Origin: Candidatus Mediterraneibacter stercorigallinarum
GTDB taxonomy: Bacteria; Bacillota; Clostridia; Lachnospirales; Lachnospiraceae
Reading direction: 5' to 3'
Assembly: GCA_019116185.1 (NCBI GenBank)
Contig: DXCD01000252.1
Span: forward strand, 1-24,827
Length of the DNA stretch: 24,827 bases
In this document: in pieces, positions 7,386-15,521 of the stretch
Layout: each line of letters opens with the position of its first letter
Numbering within the stretch: the first letter of the stretch is position 1
Position numbers and translations under genes: made by a program
Notes under the pieces: model-generated
Told to the model about the DNA's origin: nothing
Databases searched by the model: none
Seen by the model: only the letters and a program-made list of their open reading frames with translations

Positions 7386-9774
7386 ACGTTCCCTTCTCCT
7401 TCTGTTCCATATTTTTTATTCTCTTTTTCACTCTGCGAAGTTCCGCCTCGGACGCGCCCCGCCCTCTTTTGATTTGGTACTGATTCCCTCTGAACGGGAA
7501 CTCCAGGCAGAATGCGCCCGCCCTCTCCGCTATGCGGGGTTCGAACCGGAATCCGCCCGCCGCCTGCGGATCAGGAGCAAAGCCTGCGATATCTTCTATG
7601 ATAACCGATATCGGCCCGCTCGCCCAGGGATGGCAAAGACTGGTATTCCATTTCTGCTCCTTGCCCCAGGCCTCCCAGCAGGTCGTCGCCCCCTCCCGGA
7701 GCATGTTTGCCCAGCCGTGTTCTGTGTCATTGACCAGAACCTGGTATAAGTCCTCATATCTACCTGCGGCTGCCAGGGCTTTCAGATAGAAATATCCGGT
7801 CATAACACCGCAGCACAGCCCCTTCTCCACGAGGAAATCCGCGATCCTGCTTTCGCCGCCCTCCGGACACAGCCCGAAGAACAGGGGATAGATATTGGAG
7901 TGCAGGGCGCTGTGGCTGCTCTTCGTACTGTCCACAAAGAGCCCGGTCCTGCTGTCGTAAAATGCTTTGACAAACGCAGCTCTAAGCTGTTCCCAGCGGC
8001 GTCCCGCCGGGAACATTCTTTGTTTTTCCCCGAGTTTCTGAGGCAGACCGGCAGCGGCACCCTCATTGTCTGATTCCGAGAGGAGCGCTTCCATCTCTTC
8101 CAATGTCTTTACCGCTCCTATGTACAGGGCATTGATCACATTGTGGCATCCCGGAGCTGCCACAGGGCGGCTCAGCTCAAAATCATAACCGTCCCGGAGG
8201 TTTTCCGGCCAGTCCACCAGATTCCACTTATCCGCCACCTGCTCCAGAAGCCCGTCCGGGCGCTCATACTTGCGAAAATGACCGATGATCCCCCTTGCCA
8301 CAGGGACATAGTTTCTCAGAAACGATTTGTCACCGGTAAACTGATAGTCCAGCAAAAGGAGCTGAGACCAGAGGAGGGAAAAGTCCGCGATCTCCTGCAT
8401 ATAAGAGCCGGGCGCCACCGCCAAAAGCCCCGGGCAGATATCTCTTGTCGCCGCGAACTGCCGGATGCATTTGCGCAGCATCCGCACATCCCCGGTAAGC
8501 CACACATGGGCGCGTGCCGAGACAATGGCATCTCCCAGGTACTGGCCTTTCTCCCTGGTCGGGCAGTCCAGATATCCTTCCTGGGTCCCGTATTTTACCC
8601 CCTGTTTGCAGATCCGAAAGATTCCATCCAGCACAGCGTCGTCCGAAGAAAGAGCGCACAGCGTCTCATCCATGGGATAATGCCGGATCTCCGCCTCCAC
8701 CCCGAGCACGGTAACGCCCGGACTGCAGATAAGTCTTGCATAGCGGAACCCTTTATAGTCATAGGGTTCCAGGGAGCAGCTCCCCTGCTTCAGTGTCCAG
8801 GTTTCTTCATATCGGCAGTTGCAGCGCATCTCATATCGGACAGCCCCTGCTCTGCCAGGATCCCCGACGCTTTCATTTGCCCCGGCTCTGTCCTCCAGCT
8901 CTTCACCGCACTGTATCACAATCCTGTCTCCGCTCTCCTCCGCCTCTGCCCGGATCAGCAGCGAACCGGTGATCTCCTGCCCCATGTCGATCAGCCAGCC
9001 GTCCGGCAGCTTCCTCATCTCCCGCGGGCTTCTCCGGTATACAGAAATCATTTCCACAGGCTGGACAGAACATTGATAGTCCGCCCACTCTGCCTTGACC
9101 ATTGGCTGCCACGCCTGATCGTCAAATCCATTATCTTTCCAGGACTCTTCCCACCGGCGGCTGTCAAAGTCTTCCAGAAACTGCGTGTCATAGCCTGTTA
9201 TCTCGCCGGAATACGCGCATGAGACCTGATACCGCCAGCAGGGGACCGTACTCCTTCCTGCTTCCTTTTCCCCGCGCCTCATCTCCCGTATATCGCAGGC
9301 AATGCCGAATCTTGCGTCGCCGCTGTTCCACACACGGTTTACAAGGCCCTGGTAATAAAGATGTACCGCCAGGACGTTTTTTCCCGGATGAAGATAAGGC
9401 GTGATATCCAGCTCGTTGTAATAATAATGCTCCGGATATGCCGGAGCCGGTCCCTGCCCTGCAGATCTTCCATTCACATACAGCTTATAATAATCGTCCG
9501 CCGTGATGCGCAGAAGCACACGCGTATCCGGCGCTTCCGCCTGCATCTTTCCGCGTATCTCCCGGCCTTGGCCGCTGCTGTTTTCCCAGAAATATTCCGC
9601 CCGCGCAAGGACATGAAGGTTGCTCTGCTCGTCCGCGCCGGCGCCTGCCGTACATCCATCCGATGCTCCCCCTTCATTTTCCTTGTGATACATGCACCGG
9701 GGCTTTGTCTCTGCAAATTCCGGAATGGTAAACCATTCCGGCCGAAATCCATCACTTTGAAATCCATCGCTCAT
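7372..9774 (-). CDS. GH78 alpha-L-rhamnosidase family protein
   Basis: An 800-residue protein of the GH78 family, whose members release terminal alpha-L-rhamnose. It has an N-terminal beta-sandwich with lectin-like features (LLRITADDYYKLYVNG, 87-102, and the GKNVLAVHLY stretch, 131-140), a second beta domain (about 235-365), an (alpha/alpha)6 catalytic barrel and a C-terminal beta domain. Catalytic-region landmarks are LDCPTREKGQYLGD (402-415, with D403, E407 and D415 as candidate acidic residues) and ATTCWEAW (696-703, E701 as probable base). There is no signal peptide. The start has only a modest AAAGG about 11 nt upstream; a later in-frame ATG (residue 28) has no better site. It is preceded by a structured 104-base gap after the DUF2264 gene and overlaps lacZ by 14 bases. 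Rhamnose release fits the operon, but the substrate link is unproven. Confidence 0.87.
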   Translation of the reverse strand: MSDGFQSDGFRPEWFTIPEFAETKPRCMYHKENEGGASDGCTAGAGADEQSNLHVLARAEYFWENSSGQGREIRGKMQAEAPDTRVLLRITADDYYKLYVNGRSAGQGPAPAYPEHYYYNELDITPYLHPGKNVLAVHLYYQGLVNRVWNSGDARFGIACDIREMRRGEKEAGRSTVPCWRYQVSCAYSGEITGYDTQFLEDFDSRRWEESWKDNGFDDQAWQPMVKAEWADYQCSVQPVEMISVYRRSPREMRKLPDGWLIDMGQEITGSLLIRAEAEESGDRIVIQCGEELEDRAGANESVGDPGRAGAVRYEMRCNCRYEETWTLKQGSCSLEPYDYKGFRYARLICSPGVTVLGVEAEIRHYPMDETLCALSSDDAVLDGIFRICKQGVKYGTQEGYLDCPTREKGQYLGDAIVSARAHVWLTGDVRMLRKCIRQFAATRDICPGLLAVAPGSYMQEIADFSLLWSQLLLLDYQFTGDKSFLRNYVPVARGIIGHFRKYERPDGLLEQVADKWNLVDWPENLRDGYDFELSRPVAAPGCHNVINALYIGAVKTLEEMEALLSESDNEGAAAGLPQKLGEKQRMFPAGRRWEQLRAAFVKAFYDSRTGLFVDSTKSSHSALHSNIYPLFFGLCPEGGESRIADFLVEKGLCCGVMTGYFYLKALAAAGRYEDLYQVLVNDTEHGWANMLREGATTCWEAWGKEQKWNTSLCHPWASGPISVIIEDIAGFAPDPQAAGGFRFEPRIAERAGAFCLEFPFRGNQYQIKRGRGASEAELRRVKKRIKNMEQKEKGTYEDI

Positions 9775-9803
9775 CTTGTAATCTGCCTTTCTCTATATCG
9801 GAA

Positions 9804-9871
9804 AACGCCGCCAGCCCGGACTGCTTTGTGGGGCATCCCAAAGCCCCGGTCTGTTCCGCGCTGACGGCGTT
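9804..9871 (-). promoter_or_regulatory. Large intercistronic stem-loop between DUF2264 and GH78 genes
   Basis: On the minus strand AACGCCGTCAG (9861-9871) pairs with CTGGCGGCGTT (9804-9814), 11 pairs with one G-U. Inside, CAGAC/GTCCG-type arms and a GCTTT..GGG / CCC..AAAGC hairpin can form, giving a nested 68-nt structure. TTTT spans the end of the outer 3' arm (TT within the stem, two more after it). It begins 7 bases after the DUF2264 stop codon. It could be a partial terminator, a stabiliser or a processing site that sets the ratio of upstream to downstream enzymes. A full terminator is less likely because the two following genes have no clear promoter of their own. Confidence 0.55.
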
Positions 9872-9878
9872 CTATGAT

Positions 9879-11594
9879 CTATAAATATTCCACCTCTGTC
9901 TGTATGACCTGTGTTCCCGGGCGGATCTGGTACACAGTCATTGGGATCGTGGTCTTGGAATTCATCAGATTCGTGTTCGGGTCCGGTATCAGGATCTCTC
10001 CTTTCCCCTCTCCCTTTGACGACCTGACAATACAGTACCCGTCTCCATTGTGCACGCCTGCCTCTGCCCCGCGCGCAGACCTCTCAAAAGGCTTCCTGTC
10101 GTCTGTCGAAAGAGCGAATCCGCAGTCATATGCCGCGCACTCGATCTCGCTGGTGATCTCATGGGTACGCACATGCCCTGACTCCGTGGGCTCGATCACC
10201 GTCCTGACACGAATACCGCGGACGGGCGTCCAGGAGAAGCTGATCTTCTCTCCGCTGACTGTAACATCCGGTCCGATCACATCCTTCACAAAATAGTAAC
10301 CGTACGCCCCAAATACAAGGGTACTGTCCGGCGCGCATTCCGGCAGCGTCAGATTCGACCGCATAATGCTGAATCCGTATTTGCTGGAATAAGCGAATTT
10401 CGAATACTTTTCCACCGTATGGCTGTGCCCGTCCGCCTTCTGCCTGCCCGGAACCAAGGCCACCACATTGCCTTTCCCCCTCTGAATCACCATATCCGCA
10501 TGTTCCAGATACTTCCTGGCCTCCAGTTCCGGCAGAGGCGCGCAGTCCGCATCCCAGAAGGGATGCCCCTCAGGCAGTCCCAGGAACATAAAAGCCTTCA
10601 TCGCCCAATACGGGGATCCCGGCGCATTATAGCTCTCTGACATCTGCAGGTTCGGATATGCATAACCGATGGTCAGGATATCCGCATTATCCCAGATCGG
10701 CAGATTCAGCCAGTGGACCAGGTGGCGCACGATGATTCCTTTCAATACCGGAAGCGGGAATACTTCGACTCCGCAAAGCGCGCACACCGAGAAATACGCG
10801 GCCTGGGCGAAACGGTAAGTCATGGACCTTCCGTATGCAAAGGATGAGCCGTCCTCCGAAAACCAGTAGATATAATCCTTCCCGAATGCCAGCGCCCGCT
10901 CCATGAACCTGCGGCAGCGCTCCGTATCCTCCTTCTCCATAAAACGGGCATATACCATCCCGTATGTGACCATGACGAAGGGATTGTAATAATCTTTATC
11001 CCCGCCGTTCCCGTCATTGTACCAGCCTCCGGCGTCATAATAAGCGTCGATGCACTCCAGCCCTTCCTCGAGCCGTTTCTTATCATACGGCCGTCCGGCT
11101 TTATAGAGCGCTACATTTGTCATGATACTGAAGAACTGCCAGTTGCATGCGCAGCACTCGTGACGGTTGATCTCCCACAGCCATTCTGTGAGATTGTCCT
11201 TTCCCTGTTCCGACAGCGGCTCCCACACCTTTTCCGGACAGAAGAGCATGCCAAAGGCCACTGCCGCCATCTCGCAGAACTTCTGGTCATAGTCCCGGCA
11301 GGTGTGCCAGTAGTCCGGATGCCGCGGGTCTGTCCCCGCTTCCAGCCCCTTCCTGTATATCTCCTCGAATTCCCTGTCGCTTCCTCCGCCGGCCCAGAAC
11401 GGAACCAGCCCCCACAGAGGGCGGGCGAAGGCTTCCATGGGGATCGTGTCATTTTCATAATGCGCGCTGGTCGCGCCCAGATAAAGCCTGGCCCCGCTTT
11501 CGCCGTAAAATGGCTTCAGCGGATTCAGGATATCAAGAAGTGCCTGCTCTGCCGCCTTCTTTGTACTAAAATCTTTTTCCGTAAATCTTCTCAT
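9879..11594 (-). CDS. DUF2264 family protein, possible exo-glycosidase
   Basis: A 571-residue protein matching the DUF2264 family, which has an (alpha/alpha) barrel followed by a beta-rich C-terminal part. Visible conserved patches are ARPLWGLVPFWAGG (57-70), DYDQKFCEMAA (101-111), NWQFFS (151-156), GGWYNDG...KDYYNPF (189-206), and GRSMTYRFAQAAYFS (255-269). From memory, some DUF2264 proteins from Bacteroides have been shown to be beta-glucuronidases (family GH154); I could not verify this here. Position directly after a UidA-type gene and before a rhamnosidase agrees with a uronide role. Two tandem ATGs are present; the second (11594) is preferred because GGAGGT lies at a better distance (4 nt) than from the first (11597). 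Gap to the upstream gene is about 15 bases. No signal peptide. Confidence 0.8.
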   Translation of the reverse strand: MRRFTEKDFSTKKAAEQALLDILNPLKPFYGESGARLYLGATSAHYENDTIPMEAFARPLWGLVPFWAGGGSDREFEEIYRKGLEAGTDPRHPDYWHTCRDYDQKFCEMAAVAFGMLFCPEKVWEPLSEQGKDNLTEWLWEINRHECCACNWQFFSIMTNVALYKAGRPYDKKRLEEGLECIDAYYDAGGWYNDGNGGDKDYYNPFVMVTYGMVYARFMEKEDTERCRRFMERALAFGKDYIYWFSEDGSSFAYGRSMTYRFAQAAYFSVCALCGVEVFPLPVLKGIIVRHLVHWLNLPIWDNADILTIGYAYPNLQMSESYNAPGSPYWAMKAFMFLGLPEGHPFWDADCAPLPELEARKYLEHADMVIQRGKGNVVALVPGRQKADGHSHTVEKYSKFAYSSKYGFSIMRSNLTLPECAPDSTLVFGAYGYYFVKDVIGPDVTVSGEKISFSWTPVRGIRVRTVIEPTESGHVRTHEITSEIECAAYDCGFALSTDDRKPFERSARGAEAGVHNGDGYCIVRSSKGEGKGEILIPDPNTNLMNSKTTIPMTVYQIRPGTQVIQTEVEYL

Positions 11595-11609
11595 CATACC
11601 TCCATGGGG

Positions 11610-13394
11610 CTATTTTTCCGAATGCCAGCGGTGTCTGAAATAGTGCGCCGCCAACTTGGGTCTTCTCTCTCTTGTAAACAGCCCTTTCTTGTTTCCATCT
11701 ACCCGCAGAGTGCCCTGGATCGTCGCAAAGTCCGCAAAGTTCCATGCATGTTCCCCTACTACAAAGTCACATTCGTCCAGGACTTTATTTATGGTTTTAT
11801 AATAATCCACCTGATACTCTTCGCTGAACATATTTCCGGTCGCTTTATGAAGCCCTGCCACGGTATCTGCTCCGTACTCTGTGATCATCCACGGTTTCCC
11901 GATCTTCTTCCAGTACTGCATTTCCTCCCGCATGGCCCGCTCTGCCGCGTCCAGGTCACCGCCGAACACATACCATCCGTAATACCTGTTCGCACAGATG
12001 ATGTCCATCTCCGGCGCCGTGATGTCTCTTGTATAGTCGTTCTGGCAGATCACAAGCGTCACCGGCCGGTCCTGAGGATCGCACTCATGCGCCAGGTGAT
12101 ACAGCGGCATGAAATAATCATGAGCCTCCTGAGGCTGTTTCTCTGTATCCGGCTCATTTGCAATCGACCATACAGCCACACAGGGATGATTCTTGTCCCT
12201 GGCGATCAGATCCCGGATCACCTGTTCGTGATGCTCTTTTGTCCGGAACTTGGCATAGCCTTCATCATTCCATCCGAAATTCAATCCCACGGCAGTGGTC
12301 TCATCGATCACTACGATCCCCATCCGGTCACAGAGATTAAGCATTTCTTCTGCATAGGGATAGTGTGAAGTACGGAAAGAGTTGGCCCCCAGCCATTTCA
12401 TCAGCGACAGATCCTTTACATTCATAGGCTCGTTGATTCCCCTGCCGTGGACTTCACTGTCCTCATGTTTGCCGAACCCTTTGAAATAGAACGGCTTCCC
12501 GTTGATCAGGAACTGCGTGCCTTTGATCTCAATGGAACGTATGCCGAACTGCTCCTCATATATATCCTCGCCGAATTCTACTTTTGCATTATATAAGTAG
12601 GCATTTCCCGGCTCCCAGAGGTGCGGATTCTCGATCAGGACCGTGCCCTTGCTTCCCTTTGCCCGCGCTGCTTCCACGCCTTCCTCATCATAAAAGATGA
12701 CCGTTATGCCTTCAGTTCCGCCGTCTTCTGCCCCTGCGCAGTCCACGCTGTAATACACCTCGGCATTCCCGTCTTTGATCTTCGGCACAAGCACAATATC
12801 ACGGATATAGGATTGCGGCGTTGTATAGATTTTTACCGGGCGGTTGATCCCCGCATAGTTAAAGAAGTCAAAATTCGGCGCGTTATGCGGTTTCTGCACG
12901 GTGTGATTGACACTGGGGATATCCGGCAGGTCCGATCCGAAGAAAGCGGCTCCCACCTCGTTTCCGATGGGCAGGGTGGAGTAATCCACCCGGTTGTCCA
13001 CTGCCACGCAGAGCAGGTTTTTCCCCGGCTGCACGAAATCATTGATCTCTGTCTCAAAGGGAAGGAATCCTCCCGTATGCTCGCAGATCAACTCTCCATT
13101 TAAATAGACTTTTGCTTTATGCGTCACTGCTCCAAACCGAAGTACGATCCTCTGGGAGAGCAGCACCCTCGGCAGCTCGATCTCTTTCTGATAGAATGCC
13201 CAGCCGCAGTGGTCCCTGTACTCGATCCCTTCGATCTGGTCATTATAAGAAGCGGGAACCGCAATCTGCACCGGATCTTCCAGGGGATTCTCCATCCACT
13301 TTTGTTCAAATCCGTTTCCTTGATCCAGCTTGAATTCCCATATTCCGGACAGATCCATGACCGTCCTTGCTTGATTGATTTTTGGATACAGCAT
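11610..13394 (-). CDS. uidA: UidA-type beta-glucuronidase (GH2)
   Basis: A 594-residue GH2 enzyme that should hydrolyse beta-D-glucuronides in the cytoplasm. It shows acid/base E414 in WSIANEPD, nucleophile E506 in MITEYGAD, the glucuronidase-type stretch NRYYGWY (469-475), and the N-x-K carboxylate-recognition motif in GNKKG (N568, K570), which separates glucuronidases from galactosidases of GH2. The region after VVIDETTAVG is short compared with E. coli UidA, so the active-site loop 1 is small or absent. An in-frame ATG at 13424 overlaps the yesL stop (ATGA), but I chose 13394: AAAGGAG lies 9 nt before it, the protein then starts MLYPKINQAR like other UidA proteins, and the longer start has no comparable site. 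It belongs to the eight-gene operon. Confidence 0.92.
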   Translation of the reverse strand: MLYPKINQARTVMDLSGIWEFKLDQGNGFEQKWMENPLEDPVQIAVPASYNDQIEGIEYRDHCGWAFYQKEIELPRVLLSQRIVLRFGAVTHKAKVYLNGELICEHTGGFLPFETEINDFVQPGKNLLCVAVDNRVDYSTLPIGNEVGAAFFGSDLPDIPSVNHTVQKPHNAPNFDFFNYAGINRPVKIYTTPQSYIRDIVLVPKIKDGNAEVYYSVDCAGAEDGGTEGITVIFYDEEGVEAARAKGSKGTVLIENPHLWEPGNAYLYNAKVEFGEDIYEEQFGIRSIEIKGTQFLINGKPFYFKGFGKHEDSEVHGRGINEPMNVKDLSLMKWLGANSFRTSHYPYAEEMLNLCDRMGIVVIDETTAVGLNFGWNDEGYAKFRTKEHHEQVIRDLIARDKNHPCVAVWSIANEPDTEKQPQEAHDYFMPLYHLAHECDPQDRPVTLVICQNDYTRDITAPEMDIICANRYYGWYVFGGDLDAAERAMREEMQYWKKIGKPWMITEYGADTVAGLHKATGNMFSEEYQVDYYKTINKVLDECDFVVGEHAWNFADFATIQGTLRVDGNKKGLFTRERRPKLAAHYFRHRWHSEK

Positions 13395-13403
13395 GTTGAT
13401 TTT

Positions 13404-13410
13404 CTCCTTT
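13404..13410 (-). promoter_or_regulatory. Ribosome binding site that fixes the beta-glucuronidase start
   Basis: AAAGGAG lies 9 nt upstream of the ATG at 13394. The competing upstream ATG at 13424 has only TTGGGATT before it. The site therefore removes ten residues (MTTKIKEKIN) from the longest reading frame. Confidence 0.75.
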
Positions 13411-13420
13411 ATCTTTGTTG

Positions 13421-14029
13421 TCATAATCCCAAATTATATTCTTTCCAGAGCAGATTCAATATCTTGGAGTGGATATAGGCAGTTCCTCCGATCGCTATGA
13501 CCAGGAAAGGCGCCATCACAAAAAGCCCGATGGCAAAGAGGCATACCGCGCTCACGATCATCAGCAGTGTCCACCCGAAATTCTTAATGGACATAACAAA
13601 CGCCATTGCCAGCAGATGCTTCCAGTCCGTCTTACACCGTGCCATCAGCGGGAAGAGATAGACCACCGTCATCAGATAAGCTGCCGTCAGGATGATCACC
13701 GCCCACAAAAGGACAATCCCTATTTTCCCATCGATCTTGGAATACATATAGAGATCACAGCCCAAAAACACGCCCACAGCAAGGGATCCGATCCCCAGCG
13801 GGATCCCCGGTATCAGATTTTCCTTAAATGCATGGAAAAAGGAACGAACCGTATATCCCTCTTCATTGCTGGCGAGCTTAAGCGTCACATAATAAAGGGC
13901 TGCCGTGGACGCTCCGATCGTCACCACCGGGAGACTTAAGATGACCCACAGGCCGGATAAGACAAGCAGGTCTACCAGTTTTCCCATAAACACCCATACA
14001 GGATTTTCTACATTAAATAAATTCTTCAT
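13421..14029 (-). CDS. yesL: YesL (DUF624) family membrane protein
   Basis: A 202-residue integral membrane protein of the YesL/DUF624 family. The N-terminal block with LWVILSLPVVTIGASTAALYYV (in the 27-48 region) and EEGYTVRSFFHAFKEN (56-71) is diagnostic, and hydrophobic segments near 15-50, 73-95, 103-128 and 145-185 suggest four to six membrane spans. Family members sit next to carbohydrate ABC transporters in many Firmicutes, including the rhamnogalacturonan yes locus of Bacillus subtilis; their biochemical role is not settled. A GGGAGGAG site lies 6 nt before the ATG, and the gene begins 3 bases after the preceding stop codon, so translational coupling is likely. Presumed to help assembly or function of the permeases encoded just upstream. 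Confidence 0.85.
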   Translation of the reverse strand: MKNLFNVENPVWVFMGKLVDLLVLSGLWVILSLPVVTIGASTAALYYVTLKLASNEEGYTVRSFFHAFKENLIPGIPLGIGSLAVGVFLGCDLYMYSKIDGKIGIVLLWAVIILTAAYLMTVVYLFPLMARCKTDWKHLLAMAFVMSIKNFGWTLLMIVSAVCLFAIGLFVMAPFLVIAIGGTAYIHSKILNLLWKEYNLGL

Positions 14030-14032
14030 CGC

Positions 14033-14605
14033 TTACTCCTCCCTGTCAGACGGAAGCAGACTCTCCGCAAACCTGCGCGCGTCTTCTTTATGTTCACTGT
14101 TCTTAAAGATGCAGAACATGATCTGACGGTCTGCTTTTTCCTCACTGTCTGTGAACGCTGTACCGGTAATATCAATCCCATATCCGTCAGACGGGCTGAT
14201 TTCCTCCAGCGCATCTTTTCCGGCATAGTATTCCATGATTTCCGGCGTGCAGATCATAAAGTCGATCTCATGGGCAAAGATCGATGTGGTCATCTTCTCC
14301 AGGCCGCCGCTTATCGCGCTGCTCTCCGGATTGTCCGCGTCAATCTCTGTTCCCGTTTCCAGAAGGATCTGCTCTCTCTGCGGATCTTTCCCGAGAGATT
14401 CGATCCCCATCCGGCATATACGGTCAAGATTTTCCCGAGAGATCTGCACATTGACTGCCTCTCCGTAGAGCGCCGTGTCTAAAGACTCTCCCCCGTAGAG
14501 AAAGAGCCCCCAGATCAGAAGAGCAGCGGCCGCGGCGCCGGCAAGAATTTTCGTTTTGTGATAATATAAAATATTCTCAAACTTCTTTTTGATCCGGTCA
14601 GCCAT
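14033..14605 (-). CDS. Small membrane-anchored extracytoplasmic protein, function unknown
   Basis: A 190-residue protein that I cannot assign to a characterised family. It has a basic N-terminus (MADRIKKKF), one hydrophobic membrane segment (about 18-37) and a soluble domain that would face outward. Residues 105-137 (TTSIFAHEIDFMICTPEIM..YYAGKDALEEIS) resemble the part of extracellular solute-binding proteins where a residue pair is followed by 'EYYA..GAL..L'. It is about half the size of a true binding protein and lacks the lipobox cysteine. I recall similar proteins beside DUF624 genes in Clostridia, but this is unverified. A longer frame starts at 14632, but 14605 has AAGGAG 8 nt upstream and the upper ATGs have none. 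It lies between the permeases and yesL in the operon. Confidence 0.7.
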   Translation of the reverse strand: MADRIKKKFENILYYHKTKILAGAAAAALLIWGLFLYGGESLDTALYGEAVNVQISRENLDRICRMGIESLGKDPQREQILLETGTEIDADNPESSAISGGLEKMTTSIFAHEIDFMICTPEIMEYYAGKDALEEISPSDGYGIDITGTAFTDSEEKADRQIMFCIFKNSEHKEDARRFAESLLPSDREE

Positions 14606-14656
14606 AACCACTGCTCCTTCATTTTTCATCATCTGTCATTCGGACATCCTGATCCG

Positions 14657-15505
14657 TTAACCCTTAATACCTGTTGCCGCAACGCCTTCTACGAAATACT
14701 TCTGCAGCGACAGGAATACAATCAGCACCGGAATGAGCGTAATGATTGATCCTGCCATGATCAAACCATACTCAGCCGCATACTGGCCGATGAACATTTT
14801 CAATCCGAGCTGTATCGTCTTCTTTGCCTCTGATTTCAAGTAAATAAGGGGCCCTAAATAGTCATTCCACGTATTTACAAATGTAAAGATAATAAGTGTT
14901 GACAGCGCCGGCTTGGACAGCGGGAGCATGATCGTAGAATAGATCTTGTACTCGCTCATGCCGTCGATCCTTGCCGCCTCGCACAGGGAATCCGGGATCC
15001 CCTCGTAAAACTGCTTCATGAGGAACACTCCGAAAGCGGAGAATGCCTGGAGGCAGATCATTGCGAGCAGCTTGTCGTTGAGCCCCATCCCGCGCATCAT
15101 GATGAACTGCGGCACCATGTACACCTGCCAGGGCATTGCGATTGTCGCTATGTAAGCAAGGAACAGAGCGTTTCTATGCTTGAACTGAAGCTTTGCAAAC
15201 GCGTACGCCGCGAAGCTGCTGGTCAGCATCTGGAGGACCGTGACCACGATCGTCAGGAACACGGTATTTCCAATAAACCTTGCCAGCGGTATCTTCGTCC
15301 AGATCTCCTGGTAGTTGCTCCACTGAGGATTATCCGGGATAAACTGAAACGGCGTAATATCAAATACTTCCGTATTGGTCTTGATCGAAGCAGACAGCAT
15401 CCACAGGAACGGAACGACCATGACTGCCGTGATCAGAATAAGCAGCGCGTAGATCAGCACTTTTCCGATCACTCTGTTTCGATGCATTGATGATTTCTTT
15501 GCCAT
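14657..15505 (-). CDS. Carbohydrate ABC transporter permease, MalG type
   Basis: A 282-residue inner subunit of a sugar importer (CUT1 type). It has about six membrane spans and the cytoplasmic EAA loop EAARIDGMS (176-184), where the ATPase docks, and it ends with the common FVEGVAATGIKG tail of MalG-like permeases. An upstream in-frame ATG (15535) overlaps the previous gene by 14 bases and has GAGGG 10 nt before it; I prefer 15505 (MAKKSSMHRN) with GGAAG 7 nt upstream and a 16-base gap to the previous stop, which matches the family length better. It pairs with the MalF-type gene just upstream. No importer ATPase gene is present, so a shared MsmX-like ATPase encoded elsewhere is probably used, as is common in Firmicutes. 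Confidence 0.92.
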   Translation of the reverse strand: MAKKSSMHRNRVIGKVLIYALLILITAVMVVPFLWMLSASIKTNTEVFDITPFQFIPDNPQWSNYQEIWTKIPLARFIGNTVFLTIVVTVLQMLTSSFAAYAFAKLQFKHRNALFLAYIATIAMPWQVYMVPQFIMMRGMGLNDKLLAMICLQAFSAFGVFLMKQFYEGIPDSLCEAARIDGMSEYKIYSTIMLPLSKPALSTLIIFTFVNTWNDYLGPLIYLKSEAKKTIQLGLKMFIGQYAAEYGLIMAGSIITLIPVLIVFLSLQKYFVEGVAATGIKG

Positions 15506-15521
15506 CTCTTCTCTTCCTTTC

